NCBI RefSeq assembly: GCF_003253995.1
Contig: NZ_QKZL01000007.1
Location: 124,001 to 188,000, forward strand
Source: Palleronia aestuarii
GTDB taxonomy: Bacteria > Pseudomonadota > Alphaproteobacteria > Rhodobacterales > Rhodobacteraceae
DNA: 64,000 bases
Reading direction: 5' to 3'
In this document: piece by piece, positions 17,320 through 26,879 of the stretch
Numbering within the stretch: position 1 is the first letter of the stretch
Layout of the letters: each line of letters opens with the position of its first letter
Translations under genes and position numbers: made by a program
The notes under the pieces: model-generated
Databases searched by the model: none
What the model saw: the letters and a program-made list of their open reading frames with translations, nothing else
What the model was told of the DNA's origin: nothing

Positions 17320-18552
17320 ATGACGAATTTTTCACCAGTCCGCTTCCTCGATTCGCGCACACCGCCGCATATCGCGACACTGATCCTCGTCACCTCCCTC
17401 TCGGCGCTGTCGATGAACCTGTTCCTGCCGTCGCTGCCGAACATGACGACGTTCTTCGAGACCGATTACGGCATCGTGCAGATTTCCGTCGCGGGCTACC
17501 TTTTCGTCAACGCGGCGATGCAGCTCATCATCGGCCCCGTCTCCGACCGTTACGGGCGGCGCGCGGTTCTCCTGACCTGCATCGTGATCTTCATCCTCGC
17601 CTCCTTCGCCTGCGCGGTGGCGACGAACATCTGGGTGTTCCTGTTCTTCCGCATGGTGCAGGCGTCGATCGTCGCCGGGATCGTGCTGCCGCGGGCTGCG
17701 ATCCGGGATCTCTTCTCCTCCGATCGCGCGGCCTCCATGATCGGATGGGTGACGATGGGCATGTCGGTCGCGCCGATGATCGCGCCGGCCTTCGGCGGCA
17801 TCCTCGACGGATTTTTCGGCTGGCAGGCGAACTTCGTCACGCTCGGCCTTCTGGGCATCGGCGCCCTCGCACTGGTCTGGTTCGACATGGGTGAGACGGC
17901 GGAGCGCTCGACGGGCAACATGCGCGAGCAGATCGCGCAATATCCGCAACTCCTGAAGTCGAGGCGGTTCTGGGGCTACGCCGCCACGTCCGCCTTCGCT
18001 TCAGGCGCGTTCTTCGCCTATCTCGGCGGCGCGCCCTATGTCGGATCCGAGGTCTTCGGGCTCACCCCGTCCGCCCTCGGCATCCATTTCGGCATGCCCG
18101 CCATCGGCTACATGATCGGAAACGGCATCTCGGGGCGCTATTCCGCGCGCATCGGCCTCCAGCGGATGCTGGTCTGGGGCACGATCATCAACGCGGCCGG
18201 CCTCGTCGCCGCGGTCCTCGTCTTCTATTCGGGCCTCGCCTCCGCGGTTCTCTTTTTCGGGTTCATGACCTTCGTGGGCCTCGGCAACGGTCTCGTGATG
18301 CCGAACGCGACCGCCGGCATGTTGAGCGTGAAACCGCATCTCGCGGGAACGGCCTCGGGCCTCGGCGGCGCGATCCTGATCGCCACGGGCGCGGTGCTCT
18401 CGGCCGTCGCGGGCTTCATCCTCTCCGGCTCCGCGAGCGCGCTGCCGCTTCTGGAACTGATGGCCGGCTCCGCCCTTCTCGCGGTGGTGACGATCGCGCT
18501 GACGATCAGGCGGGAGGCCCGGCTCGCGGCGGCGGGCGCCCCCGCCGAGTGA
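17320..18552 (+). CDS. Bcr/CflA family MFS multidrug exporter
   Basis: A 410-aa inner-membrane protein with 12 predicted transmembrane segments. The drug:H+ antiporter-1 features are present: SLSALSMNLFLPSLPNM in TM1, the loop 2-3 motif GPVSDRYGRRAVLL and the RMVQASIVAG motif. The Bcr/CflA group exports bicyclomycin, chloramphenicol and related compounds; the actual substrate here is unknown. It faces pccB across a 165-base interval and ends 4 bases from the convergent hemerythrin gene. Confidence 0.9.
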   Translation: MTNFSPVRFLDSRTPPHIATLILVTSLSALSMNLFLPSLPNMTTFFETDYGIVQISVAGYLFVNAAMQLIIGPVSDRYGRRAVLLTCIVIFILASFACAVATNIWVFLFFRMVQASIVAGIVLPRAAIRDLFSSDRAASMIGWVTMGMSVAPMIAPAFGGILDGFFGWQANFVTLGLLGIGALALVWFDMGETAERSTGNMREQIAQYPQLLKSRRFWGYAATSAFASGAFFAYLGGAPYVGSEVFGLTPSALGIHFGMPAIGYMIGNGISGRYSARIGLQRMLVWGTIINAAGLVAAVLVFYSGLASAVLFFGFMTFVGLGNGLVMPNATAGMLSVKPHLAGTASGLGGAILIATGAVLSAVAGFILSGSASALPLLELMAGSALLAVVTIALTIRREARLAAAGAPAE

Positions 18553-18556
18553 GCTT

Positions 18557-19129
18557 TCAGCCGATCTCCGGGGCGTAGGTCAGGATCACCGGCACGACGA
18601 GGTCCTCCTCGTCGGTCAGGTGCCGATCGAGGAAGGTTTCGAACCCGCCGAGCGTTTCCTCGAGCGTCCCGGCACCCGCTTTCGGATCGGCGGACGACAA
18701 TCCCCGCAGCATCCCGTTCGTCGTCTCCGCGAGCCCGTTCAGATGGCCATCGAGCGCATGATGATCGGCGTCGAGGAGCGTGAAGCCCCGTTCGAGCCGT
18801 GCGTCGAGCCCCTGCAGGACCGGGAAGTAATGGTGGTCCTCGATCGAATGATGCGCGTGCAACTCACCGAGGAAGAATTGCGCCAGGCGCGCCGTCTCGC
18901 GCCCGTAGCGCTCCGGCGCGGTGCGACCGTCGAGGAAGGCTTGCGAGCCGCCGCGCAGCTTGCCGAGCACGTCCCGGAACATGAGGTGCCTGTCGAGCCA
19001 GAACCGCGTCAGCGGGCTGAAGTTCGGATGCGCCTCCCAGGTTCCGCGCGGCAGTTTCTCGACCAGGACGCGAAGCGCGTCGGGCAACCCCTCGCGTGTC
19101 TCGAGGCCTATCGCTGTGCCGTCCGCCAT
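18557..19129 (-). CDS. Hemerythrin-like domain protein
   Basis: A 190-aa soluble four-helix protein with a hemerythrin-type His/Glu pattern: [42 protein letters not shown] and [17 protein letters not shown]. These would hold a non-heme di-iron centre used in oxygen, NO or iron sensing in related proteins. The start ATG 19129 lies inside the 3' end of betA (22-base overlap) with GGGAG upstream, so it is probably expressed with betA. A link to choline use is not established. Confidence 0.85.
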   Translation of the reverse strand: MADGTAIGLETREGLPDALRVLVEKLPRGTWEAHPNFSPLTRFWLDRHLMFRDVLGKLRGGSQAFLDGRTAPERYGRETARLAQFFLGELHAHHSIEDHHYFPVLQGLDARLERGFTLLDADHHALDGHLNGLAETTNGMLRGLSSADPKAGAGTLEETLGGFETFLDRHLTDEEDLVVPVILTYAPEIG

Positions 19130-20760
19130 GCAGGATGCTCCCAGGGTTCCGCCGCATCGCGCGGCAATCTCCGGCCCAATATATGATCGGATGCCTTCTC
19201 GCCCACCATGATGGAGGGCCCGTTGAGATTGCCGTTCGTGACCTGCGGAAAGATCGAACTGTCGACGACGCGCAGGCCCTCCACCCCGATCACGCGGCAA
19301 TCGGGATCGACGACCGCGCCGGGATCGTCCGGCATGCCCATCCGGCAGGTACCACAGGGATGATAGGCGCTCTCGGCATGGTCGCGGATCACCGCGTCGA
19401 GATCGTCGTCGCTCGCGACCTCCGCACCGGGAAGGAGTTCGCCGGCGGAGAAGGCCTCGATGGCGGGCTGCGCGAAGATCTCCCGCGTTAGCCTGATCGC
19501 GGCGCGGAAGTCGCGCCAGTCCTCATCGGTCGACATGTAGTTGAACCGGATCTCGGGCGCGCCCGCCGGCGTGCCGTCGCGCAGCCGCACGGTCCCGCGC
19601 GAGGGCGAGCGCATCGGCCCCACATGCGCCTGGAACCCGTGACCCGGCGCGATCATCTTCCCGTCGTAGCGCACGGCGAGCGGCAGGAAATGGATCTGGA
19701 TGTCGGGATAGGGCACACCCGGCGCGGAGCGCAGGAAGGCGCAGGTCTCGAACTGGTTCGACGCGCCGGGACCACGCCCCGCGAGCGCCCAGAGAAGCGC
19801 GACCCGCGCGCGTCCGATGGGCCCCCAGTGGCGAAAAAGCGAGACGGGCTTCGACGCGCGCATCTGCACGTAGAGTTCCAGGTGATCCTGCAGGTTCCCG
19901 CCGACGCCGGGCCGGTCGACCGCGACCTCGATGCCCCGCTCCGCCAGATGTGCCCCCGGCCCGATGCCCGACAGCATCAGAAGCTGGGGCGAGTTGATCG
20001 CGCCGGCCGAAAGGATCACCTCCCGCCGCGCCCGGACCGTCTGCTTCTTCAGCACGATGCCACGGGCACGCCCGTCCACGATCTCCACCCGCTCCACCCT
20101 GCCCCGGACGAGGCGGCAGCGTTTCGTAGCGAGCGCGGGGCGAAGGTAGGCTTTCGCCGCCGACCAGCGGCGCCCGCGCCAGATCGTGGCCTCCATCGGC
20201 CCGACCCCCTCCTGCCGGGCGCCGTTGTAATCGGGCGTGGGGGCGTAGCCCGCCTGTGCACCGGCCTGCTCGAAGGCAGCGACGAGCGGGTTGTCGCGGG
20301 TCCCGCGCGAGATGTGGAGCGGCCCGGTCCGGCCGCGCCACTCGGGGTCCCCGCCATGCCCGCCATCGTGCCACTGCTCCATCCGCTTGAAGTACGGCAG
20401 CACGTCGGCAAAGCCCCACCCCTTCGCACCCAATCTCTCCCAGGTGGCGTAATCGCCGGGATGGCCGCGGACATAGACCATGCCGTTGATCGAGGACGAA
20501 CCGCCGATCACGCGGCCCCGCGGGCAGGCGAGACGGCGATCGCCCAGATGGGGCTCAGGCTCGGAACGGTAACCCCAATCGTAGCGCGGCATGTTCATCG
20601 GAAAGCTGAGCGCCCCGGGCATGTTGATGAGCGGCCCCCAATCGCTGCCGCCATCCTCGACGACCACGACGGAATGCCCGGCCTCGGCCAGACGATAGGC
20701 CACCGCGCAGCCCGCGGATCCCGCTCCGACGACGACGTAATCGATCTCGATCATGGTCAT
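19108..20760 (-). CDS. betA: Choline dehydrogenase (GMC oxidoreductase)
   Basis: FAD enzyme oxidising choline to betaine aldehyde. The 550-aa protein has the N-terminal FAD dinucleotide motif ([16 protein letters not shown]), GMC signature 1 ([19 protein letters not shown]), signature 2 ([19 protein letters not shown]) and the C-terminal catalytic region [10 protein letters not shown] with H near 455, plus [10 protein letters not shown]. It overlaps betI by 4 bases (ATGA). betI upstream and choX across the operator support choline as substrate. No betaine-aldehyde dehydrogenase gene (betB) lies nearby. Confidence 0.92.
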   Translation of the reverse strand: MTMIEIDYVVVGAGSAGCAVAYRLAEAGHSVVVVEDGGSDWGPLINMPGALSFPMNMPRYDWGYRSEPEPHLGDRRLACPRGRVIGGSSSINGMVYVRGHPGDYATWERLGAKGWGFADVLPYFKRMEQWHDGGHGGDPEWRGRTGPLHISRGTRDNPLVAAFEQAGAQAGYAPTPDYNGARQEGVGPMEATIWRGRRWSAAKAYLRPALATKRCRLVRGRVERVEIVDGRARGIVLKKQTVRARREVILSAGAINSPQLLMLSGIGPGAHLAERGIEVAVDRPGVGGNLQDHLELYVQMRASKPVSLFRHWGPIGRARVALLWALAGRGPGASNQFETCAFLRSAPGVPYPDIQIHFLPLAVRYDGKMIAPGHGFQAHVGPMRSPSRGTVRLRDGTPAGAPEIRFNYMSTDEDWRDFRAAIRLTREIFAQPAIEAFSAGELLPGAEVASDDDLDAVIRDHAESAYHPCGTCRMGMPDDPGAVVDPDCRVIGVEGLRVVDSSIFPQVTNGNLNGPSIMVGEKASDHILGRRLPRDAAEPWEHPAWRTAQR

Positions 20761-21305
20761 GCCCGGACCGCCGCGAGGATCCGCGCGACCGCCGCCCTGC
20801 CGTCGAAGCGAGGCTCCGTCACGGCCCGAAGGTAAGTCCCGTCGATGAGCGCCGCCACCGTCTCCGCCGCCTCCGCGGCGCGCGGGTGTCCCTCGGAACG
20901 CAGCGCGTGGCGCAGGTTCGAGCGCAACCGCAGCTGGTAGATCCGCAGGAGCCGCCGCGCCCAGTCGGACCTCTGCGCCTCCACGTAGAATACCAGCCAG
21001 GCCGCGACGGTGAGGGGACGGAAATTCTCCGGCGCGACGCTCGCCGACACGATCGATGCCAGCCGGTCGCCCGATCCGGAAAGACCCTCGCGGACCGCGC
21101 TGCTGTAATCGGCGAGGATCTGGCGCATCGCGCCCTCGAGCATCTGCGCCTTGCCGCCGAAATAATGATGCGCCAGCGCCGGGGACATGCCCGCCTGCCG
21201 CGCGATCGCGGCCACGGTGACGTCGAGCCCGGAGGTGCCCACCTGCGCTATGGCGGCGTTGACCAGCGCCTTGCGCCTGATACCTTCGCTGTCGGGTCTC
21301 GCCAT
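20757..21305 (-). CDS. betI: TetR-family choline-responsive repressor BetI
   Basis: A 182-aa repressor with an N-terminal TetR helix-turn-helix ([26 protein letters not shown]) and a C-terminal ligand domain containing the BetI-typical [11 protein letters not shown] and LIDGTYLRA. BetI represses choline genes and is released by choline. It is the first gene before betA and diverges from choX; a perfect palindrome sits 45 bases upstream of its start, consistent with autoregulation. Length (about 180-195 aa) agrees with the family. Confidence 0.93.
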   Translation of the reverse strand: MARPDSEGIRRKALVNAAIAQVGTSGLDVTVAAIARQAGMSPALAHHYFGGKAQMLEGAMRQILADYSSAVREGLSGSGDRLASIVSASVAPENFRPLTVAAWLVFYVEAQRSDWARRLLRIYQLRLRSNLRHALRSEGHPRAAEAAETVAALIDGTYLRAVTEPRFDGRAAVARILAAVRA

Positions 21306-21349
21306 CGTCTAGGTCCTTCCAAGGGATCGTGCGACATCGATAAATTTGT

Positions 21350-21369
21350 TTGATTGATCAGTCAATCAA
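21350..21369. promoter_or_regulatory. Probable BetI operator
   Basis: TTGATTGA-TCAG-TCAATCAA, a perfect 8-bp inverted repeat with a 4-base spacer in the 81-base interval between betI and choX. It ends 17 bases before the choX ATG, so a bound dimer would block both divergent promoters. TTGA/TCAA half sites are what is expected for BetI in proteobacteria; the specific assignment is inference from location. Confidence 0.8.
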
Positions 21370-21386
21370 CAGCGTAGGGGAAGAAC

Positions 21387-22310
21387 ATGATGAAATCGTC
21401 CATCGGAGCCGTGGCGCTCACCGCCGCTGCCACGACCGCTCTCGCCGATTGCGAAACGGTCACCTTCTCCGATGTCGGCTGGACCGACATCACCGCCACC
21501 ACCGCGGTCGCGACCGTGGTGCTCGACGCGCTCGGCTACGACACGGAGACGAAGGTGCTCAGCGTGCCCTTCACCTACGCGTCCCTCGCCGAAGGCGATG
21601 TCGACGTGTTTCTCGGCAACTGGATGCCCACGATGGAGAACGACATCGCCCCCTACCGCGACGATGGCAGCGTGGAGACGGTTCGCGCCAACCTCGAAGG
21701 GGCGAAATACACGCTCGCGACCAACGCCGCCGGCGCCGCGCTGGGGATCGAGAGCTTCTCCGACATCGCCGGGCATGCCGACGCGCTCGAGAGCGAGGTC
21801 TATGGCATCGAGCCCGGCAATGACGGCAACCGCCTGATCCAGACGATGATCGAGGAGGATGCGTTCGGGCTGGGAGATTTCGACATCGTGGAAAGCTCCG
21901 AACAGGGCATGCTGGCGCAGGTCGAGCGGGCGAGCCGTCGCGAACAGCCGATCGTGTTCCTGGGCTGGGAGCCGCATCCGATGAACGCGCAGTTCGACCT
22001 GACCTATCTGACGGGGGGCGACGAGTATTTCGGTCCCGATCTCGGCGGCGCCACGGTCTATACGAACGTCTCCGCGGGTTATGCGGAGAGCTGTCCGAAT
22101 ATCGGGGCGTTCCTCGACAATCTCTCCTTCACGCTCGAGATGGAGAACGAGATCATGGGCGCCATCCTGAACGACGGCACCGATCCCGAGGCCGCCGCGA
22201 CGACTTGGCTGACGGAGAACCCGGAGGTGCTTTCCGATTGGCTCGACGGGGTGACGACGCAATCGGGAGAGCCGGGGCTCGAGGCGGTCGAGAACGCGCT
22301 CGGGTTCTGA
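21387..22310 (+). CDS. choX: Choline ABC transporter substrate-binding protein
   Basis: A 307-aa periplasmic binding protein with a signal peptide (MMKSSIGAVALTAAATTALA) and an OpuAC/ChoX domain. Family segments include VTFSDVGWTDITATTAVATVVL, VFLGNWMPTMENDI (Trp cage residue), PIVFLGWEPHPMN and GYAESCPNIGAFL. These Trp and Tyr residues form the aromatic cage around the choline quaternary ammonium. AGGGGAAG precedes the ATG. Its permease and ATPase partners are not adjacent: choWV-like genes occur at 40.5-42.5 kb. Confidence 0.93.
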   Translation: MMKSSIGAVALTAAATTALADCETVTFSDVGWTDITATTAVATVVLDALGYDTETKVLSVPFTYASLAEGDVDVFLGNWMPTMENDIAPYRDDGSVETVRANLEGAKYTLATNAAGAALGIESFSDIAGHADALESEVYGIEPGNDGNRLIQTMIEEDAFGLGDFDIVESSEQGMLAQVERASRREQPIVFLGWEPHPMNAQFDLTYLTGGDEYFGPDLGGATVYTNVSAGYAESCPNIGAFLDNLSFTLEMENEIMGAILNDGTDPEAAATTWLTENPEVLSDWLDGVTTQSGEPGLEAVENALGF

Positions 22311-22320
22311 TCCCGGCCCG

Positions 22321-22863
22321 ATGCGCGCCTTCCTCGCCCTCGACCTGCCCGAAGAGCTGACCGCGGCGCTCGCGACCGCGCAGGAGGGGATCCGCGCGGG
22401 GCGGGTCGTGCCGGAGGAGGATCTGCACCTCACCCTCGCTTTCCTGGGCGAGGTCCGGCTCGACGCGCTCGACGATCTTGTTCTCGATCTGGAAATGTTG
22501 CGGCCCGGCCCGATCCGGATCGAGGCCGCCGGGCTCGAGATGTTCGGCGGTCCGAACCCGAGCTCGCTCCATATCCGCGTCGACGCCGCGCCCGAGCTTC
22601 TCCATCTCCAGCGCAAGACGGAGACGATGATCCGCCGCGCGGGCCTTGCCCTGCCCCGTCGCCGCTTCGTGCCGCACGTGACGCTCGCGCGCTTTCCGCG
22701 CACCATGAGTGCCGAGGACCATGCCCGGCTGGGACGTTTCCTCGCGGCGAAAAGCGACCTGCGGCTGCCGCCCGTCTGGAGCGACAGCCTCAGCCTGATG
22801 CAGTCGCGGCTGACCTCGGAAGGCCCGATCTACGACCCGATCGAAACCTTCGCGCTCGCCTGA
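22321..22863 (+). CDS. thpR: RNA 2',3'-cyclic phosphodiesterase (2'-5' RNA ligase family)
   Basis: A 180-aa cytoplasmic 2H phosphoesterase. Both catalytic HxT motifs are visible: H36-L-T38 (EDLHLTLAFLGE) and H119-V-T121 (VPHVTLARFP), symmetrical across the two lobes. The family opens 2',3'-cyclic phosphates, for example at tRNA half ends. It starts 10 bases after choX, so is presumably co-transcribed, but no functional link with choline uptake is expected. It ends 8 bases from a convergent gene. Confidence 0.93.
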   Translation: MRAFLALDLPEELTAALATAQEGIRAGRVVPEEDLHLTLAFLGEVRLDALDDLVLDLEMLRPGPIRIEAAGLEMFGGPNPSSLHIRVDAAPELLHLQRKTETMIRRAGLALPRRRFVPHVTLARFPRTMSAEDHARLGRFLAAKSDLRLPPVWSDSLSLMQSRLTSEGPIYDPIETFALA

Positions 22864-22870
22864 AGTGGTA

Positions 22871-23422
22871 TCATGGCGCGAGCCATTTGCCCTGGAACCC
22901 GTCGCCGCGGTCGAACACGGCGCGAAGATGCGGGTCTAGGCTCAGGTCGACCACGTCGAGCGACACGACATGCCCCGTCAGCACCGCGAACCTCTCCCGA
23001 TCGGCGGTTCGGTCGTGGTCTTCCGGCGTCTCGATCGGCGTGCCCGGCGCAGGCCGGTTGCCGTAGTTCAGCCGCGCGACCTCCGGCATTGCCGCCCATA
23101 CCGCGTTCAGCTCCGTGCCCGCGATGACCTTCATGTCCACCCGCGCGCGGAGCTGGACCTGTGTCTGCGGATCCCAGAAGAGAAAGGTCGCACGCGGCTC
23201 CGCGCGCAATTCCGCGACCTTCGGCGAAGCGAGATCGGTCTGCGCCCCGATCACCGCCCTGTCGCGGCAGGCCTCCCGCAGGACCACGAGCCGTGCCTCG
23301 GCGCCGCCGTCGAGGCCCGTCGTCGCCAGTACCGGGCTGCGCCAGGGATGGGCGGCGTCGTCTACCGCATCCATCAATCCCTGCCAGCACCGCGTCCAGA
23401 TCGCACGTGGATCATCATTCAT
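22871..23422 (-). CDS. Pyridoxamine 5'-phosphate oxidase-like FMN protein
   Basis: A 183-aa protein of the split-barrel FMN-binding (PNPOx-like) fold: HPWRSPVLATTGLDGGAEARLVVLREA, then FLFWDPQTQVQLRARVDM and DRERFAVLTGHVVSLDVVDL. It is close to the Alr4036-type group and differs from biosynthetic PdxH, so vitamin B6 synthesis should not be assumed. The ATG (23422) overlaps the end of the AttH-type gene by 8 bases, making it the last gene of the 26876-27532 ABC operon. Confidence 0.85.
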   Translation of the reverse strand: MNDDPRAIWTRCWQGLMDAVDDAAHPWRSPVLATTGLDGGAEARLVVLREACRDRAVIGAQTDLASPKVAELRAEPRATFLFWDPQTQVQLRARVDMKVIAGTELNAVWAAMPEVARLNYGNRPAPGTPIETPEDHDRTADRERFAVLTGHVVSLDVVDLSLDPHLRAVFDRGDGFQGKWLAP

Positions 23423-24464
23423 AACCCGTCATCTCAAGATACCCCCCACCAGAATGACTGCCTTCCACCATGAAGGGACCTTCCCAATAGGGAAAGGCAA
23501 GTGGCATCCAGCATTCGGGGTTGAGGGCGCGGACCGTGACGTCGAGCCCGTGATCGGGCAGCGTGACCCGCCAGACGACGGGAACGTCGCGTCCGGCCAC
23601 CCGCGCGGTCTCGAGAGGTTCGGCGCCGAACGCCCCGTCGGGATACGGCGTGGGCGTGCCATCCGCGGCGATCCATGTCGCTGCGGTGAAGTCCGGCCCC
23701 GTCCCGCGGAGCCGGAATCCCATCAGCTTCTCTCCGCCATCGAGATGGAGAGAGAACCAGTCCCACCCGTTCTGCCCCTCGTCGAGCGGCTGCGACGACC
23801 ATTCGCGGTCGAGCCAGGCCTGGCCCGTCACCTCCACATCGCCGTCCGGCAGTCGCAGCGTTCCCTCCGCGCGGTAGAAGGGCTGGGAATAGTAATGGCT
23901 CGCCTGGCCGGAGGCGGACTTGACCGAATATCCCTCGTCGCCCTGCAGGACGAACGGTCCCTGCGCGGCAAGCCGCAGGTCGTAGGAAAAGTCCGTCCCG
24001 GCGGCGCGCATGGTGACATCCGTGAGGGAGGGGCCCTCGAGCGCCCAGTCGTCGATCGCCGCGCGGAACGGATCGACCGTGACCCCCGCCTGACCGATCC
24101 CGCCCCGTGCGAGCCGCTCGGCCGCGAGGTGCCGGGTCTCGCTCGTCACCGCCGCATGGCCCATCCAGGCCTGCGGGTTGCCCCACCCGTCCGTCGGACC
24201 GTCGGGCGCGAGCGCGGAGCGGAAGAGCGTCCACTGCACGCCGTAAGGCGTCCCGTCCGCCGCGGCGAGGTTGGCCGTGACGTACCACCATTCGATCCGG
24301 AAGGCCGGATGCGGCGCGTGATCGCCGGGAAAGACGAGCCGCGTGTCCGGCGAGGGCTGCGCGAACGTCTCCGACGTCTCCCCGAGGCCGGCGAAACCCT
24401 GCGCGCGGAGGGGGCCCGCCGCGAGCGTCGCGCCCGCCCCGAGGATCAGCGTGCGACGGCGCAT
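23415..24464 (-). CDS. AttH-type lipocalin-like secreted protein
   Basis: A 349-aa exported protein with a signal (MRRRTLILGAGATLAAGPLRAQG; the RRRT start is Tat-like) and a CrtC/AttH lipocalin-like two-barrel domain: RIEWWYVTANL near the N-terminus, GYSVKSASGQASHYYSQPF and AWLDREWSSQPLDEGQNGWDWFSLHL. These are hallmarks of the predicted secreted hydrolase family COG5621. It is always found beside an FtsX-like permease and an ATPase, as here, so a role in moving or binding a lipophilic molecule in the periplasm is inferred. It starts 3 bases after the permease gene. Confidence 0.85.
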   Translation of the reverse strand: MRRRTLILGAGATLAAGPLRAQGFAGLGETSETFAQPSPDTRLVFPGDHAPHPAFRIEWWYVTANLAAADGTPYGVQWTLFRSALAPDGPTDGWGNPQAWMGHAAVTSETRHLAAERLARGGIGQAGVTVDPFRAAIDDWALEGPSLTDVTMRAAGTDFSYDLRLAAQGPFVLQGDEGYSVKSASGQASHYYSQPFYRAEGTLRLPDGDVEVTGQAWLDREWSSQPLDEGQNGWDWFSLHLDGGEKLMGFRLRGTGPDFTAATWIAADGTPTPYPDGAFGAEPLETARVAGRDVPVVWRVTLPDHGLDVTVRALNPECWMPLAFPYWEGPFMVEGSHSGGGYLEMTGYE

Positions 24465-24467
24465 GGA

Positions 24468-26879
24468 TCACCTCTCATTTGCGAAGACCTTCAGGAGATC
24501 GGAGGGCGGCATCCGCACGAGCCGGCGCGCCGGCGCGAGACCGGCAAGGAGCGCCGCGAGCAACGACAGACCTGCCAGGACCAGCCAGTCGCGCGGGAAG
24601 AAATGCAGAGGCAGCTTCCACCCGAACGCCTCCACATTGACGACCTGGAGGAGGATCCAGGCCAGCATGAGCCCCACCGGCAGCGCCGCCACGAAGGTCA
24701 GGGCCGCGAGAAGGGCCGCGCGCAGGAGCTCCAGCCGGGCGAGCCGCGCCCGTGTCAGGCCCAGCGCCCAGACCGGCGCGAGCTGCGGCTGGCGCATCGT
24801 GGCGAGCGTCATGAGCGAGGTGAGGATCGCAAAGCCCGCCACCCCCAGCGTCAGCACGTTGAGCGCTGAGGTCACGGCGAAGGTCCGCTCGAAGATGGCG
24901 AGGGAGAACTGCTTGACCGAAGCCTGATCGGAGATGTTTCCGGGCGGCAGGCCGAATTCGGTCACGAGGGCCCGCGTCAGCTTCTCGACTCGGCCCTCGT
25001 CGAGCCGCAGGGCGAATTGGCGGCGCGGGATACCGGGAAAGAGGGCGTCGAACCGGTCGAGCCCGATCATCGCCTGCGCGTTCGGGTTGCCGTAATCGCT
25101 GTAGACGCCCGCCACCGGTACGTTCTCCCCGTCCGGCAGGGCGATCTCGTCGCCGGGCCAGAGATCCGCCCGCCGGGCGAGCTGCTCGTTGACGAGGACG
25201 GCCTGCCCCGACGAGACGCGCGTCCAGACGTCGGGAGATTGATCGATAAGGGGCCAGTGATCGGTATAGATCACGTCGTGGGCGAAGCCGTAGAATTCCA
25301 CCGGGCGTCCGGCGATCTCTCCGTCCGCGCTCCGGATGGGCAGGACGGCATCGACGCGAGGCGCGAGGAATTCCTGCAGCCGCCGCCCCTCGGCATCCGT
25401 CTCCGTGGTGACGTAGAGCTCCGCCGCTAGCCGCTGGTCGAGCCAGCCGGTGAAGGTCAAGCGGAAGGACTGCACCATCGTGCCCACGCCGATATTGGCC
25501 GCGAGCGCGAGGAGGAGCGCCATCAGCGCAAGGCTGAGCCCCGGGAGCTGCTGCCGCGTATCGGCCCAGAACCATTCCGCGAGCGGCCCCCTCGTCACGC
25601 GCGCGAGGCCCGCCAGTACCGCATGGAGAAAGATCGGCAGCATGAGGGCTGCCGCGACGAGAAGCGAGCCCAGTAGCAGGAAGGAGGAGACGAGCCCCGA
25701 CCCCACCCAGCCCACGAGAAGGCCGGTGACGGCGAGCAGGACCGCCCCCACCGCCTGCCAGCGCATCGTCGCGGCCGACGCACGTGCCCAGGCACGGGGC
25801 TGCGCGGGCGCGAGGAGCGGCAGCCGCGCGACCTGCACCAGCGAGCCCGCGGCCGCGATGGCGGTGCCGAGAACCGCGATGGCGATCCCCGCGAGCCACC
25901 AGACGGGCCGCAGGCTCAACGTGCCCTCCACGTCCGCGCCGTAGAGCCCGCGCAGCGTCGCGGCGACATCGGGAAGCAGCATCGTCGCGATGAGCCAGCC
26001 CAGCGCCACGCCGAGCGTCCCCGCGATGAGCGCGAGGACGAGAAGCTCCGCGGACAGGAGGCCGAGCAGCACCCCGCGGCCGATCCCGAGAGCGCGAAGC
26101 GTGCGGAAGACGGGCCGGCGCTGTTCGAAGGCCAGACCGATCGCGCCGCGGACGATGAAGAGGCCCACCGCGAAGCTCAGCAGCCCGAAGGCGGTGAGGT
26201 TCAGGTGGAAACTGTCGGTCAGCCGCGCGATCTCGCCCCCGCCCGTCTCCGGCGCCTCCCGCACGAGATCCGGCGCGACCTCCTCGAGCGGCGGCGCCGT
26301 GAGATCGCTGGGTCCCGTGACGACGAGCCGGCTCAGCTCCCCGTTCCGCCCGAGAAGCCGCTGCGCCGTGCCGATATCGACATAGGCCGCGTTGGGCGGC
26401 ACGTTCCTGCCGGTGATCCGCGGCGGCAGGTCCGTGCCCTCGAGCCGGTCGGCCGTGTCCTGATCGACGACGAGTTGTCCGGGCGGCGTCAGGAACGACA
26501 GGTCGACCCCGGATTGCCCGAGTTCCTCCGGCAGGTCTTCCGCGGGGAGGGTGAAGGGATCGACCCCGATGATGCGAAGCGACGTGCCGTCGAGATCGAG
26601 CCGCCCTTCCAGAAGCGGGCTCACGGCCCAACCCGCCCGCCGCAATGCGATATACGTCTCCTGCGCGATCGGTTCGCCGTCGCGCCGGGCGAGCGTGTCG
26701 CGCGCGGGACCCGCGAGGGTCTGTGCCGCACGGTCGTAGCTCGCGCGCGCCTCCGCGTTGATCGCCTGCACGCCCGACCAGAGCGCCGTCGCGGTGGCGA
26801 GGCCGAGCATCAGCGTCACGAGCTGGAACGGATGCCGCCACCAATGCGACAGGAGCGCTTGCAGGCCGGCGGCGATCAT
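24468..26879 (-). CDS. FtsX-like ABC transporter permease (AttFG/MacB-type)
   Basis: An 803-aa membrane protein with two FtsX repeats, each with transmembrane helices flanking a large periplasmic domain: TM1 near residue 20, periplasmic part about 40-235, TM2-4 about 240-350, four central helices, second periplasmic part about 480-650 and three final helices (VLTLGVAGFAILTSLMTLATM). Single-polypeptide duplicated FtsX permeases of this type work with LolD/MacB-like ATPases as mechanotransmitters rather than classic channels. Its ATG overlaps the ATPase stop (ATGA). Confidence 0.88.
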   Translation of the reverse strand: MIAAGLQALLSHWWRHPFQLVTLMLGLATATALWSGVQAINAEARASYDRAAQTLAGPARDTLARRDGEPIAQETYIALRRAGWAVSPLLEGRLDLDGTSLRIIGVDPFTLPAEDLPEELGQSGVDLSFLTPPGQLVVDQDTADRLEGTDLPPRITGRNVPPNAAYVDIGTAQRLLGRNGELSRLVVTGPSDLTAPPLEEVAPDLVREAPETGGGEIARLTDSFHLNLTAFGLLSFAVGLFIVRGAIGLAFEQRRPVFRTLRALGIGRGVLLGLLSAELLVLALIAGTLGVALGWLIATMLLPDVAATLRGLYGADVEGTLSLRPVWWLAGIAIAVLGTAIAAAGSLVQVARLPLLAPAQPRAWARASAATMRWQAVGAVLLAVTGLLVGWVGSGLVSSFLLLGSLLVAAALMLPIFLHAVLAGLARVTRGPLAEWFWADTRQQLPGLSLALMALLLALAANIGVGTMVQSFRLTFTGWLDQRLAAELYVTTETDAEGRRLQEFLAPRVDAVLPIRSADGEIAGRPVEFYGFAHDVIYTDHWPLIDQSPDVWTRVSSGQAVLVNEQLARRADLWPGDEIALPDGENVPVAGVYSDYGNPNAQAMIGLDRFDALFPGIPRRQFALRLDEGRVEKLTRALVTEFGLPPGNISDQASVKQFSLAIFERTFAVTSALNVLTLGVAGFAILTSLMTLATMRQPQLAPVWALGLTRARLARLELLRAALLAALTFVAALPVGLMLAWILLQVVNVEAFGWKLPLHFFPRDWLVLAGLSLLAALLAGLAPARRLVRMPPSDLLKVFANER

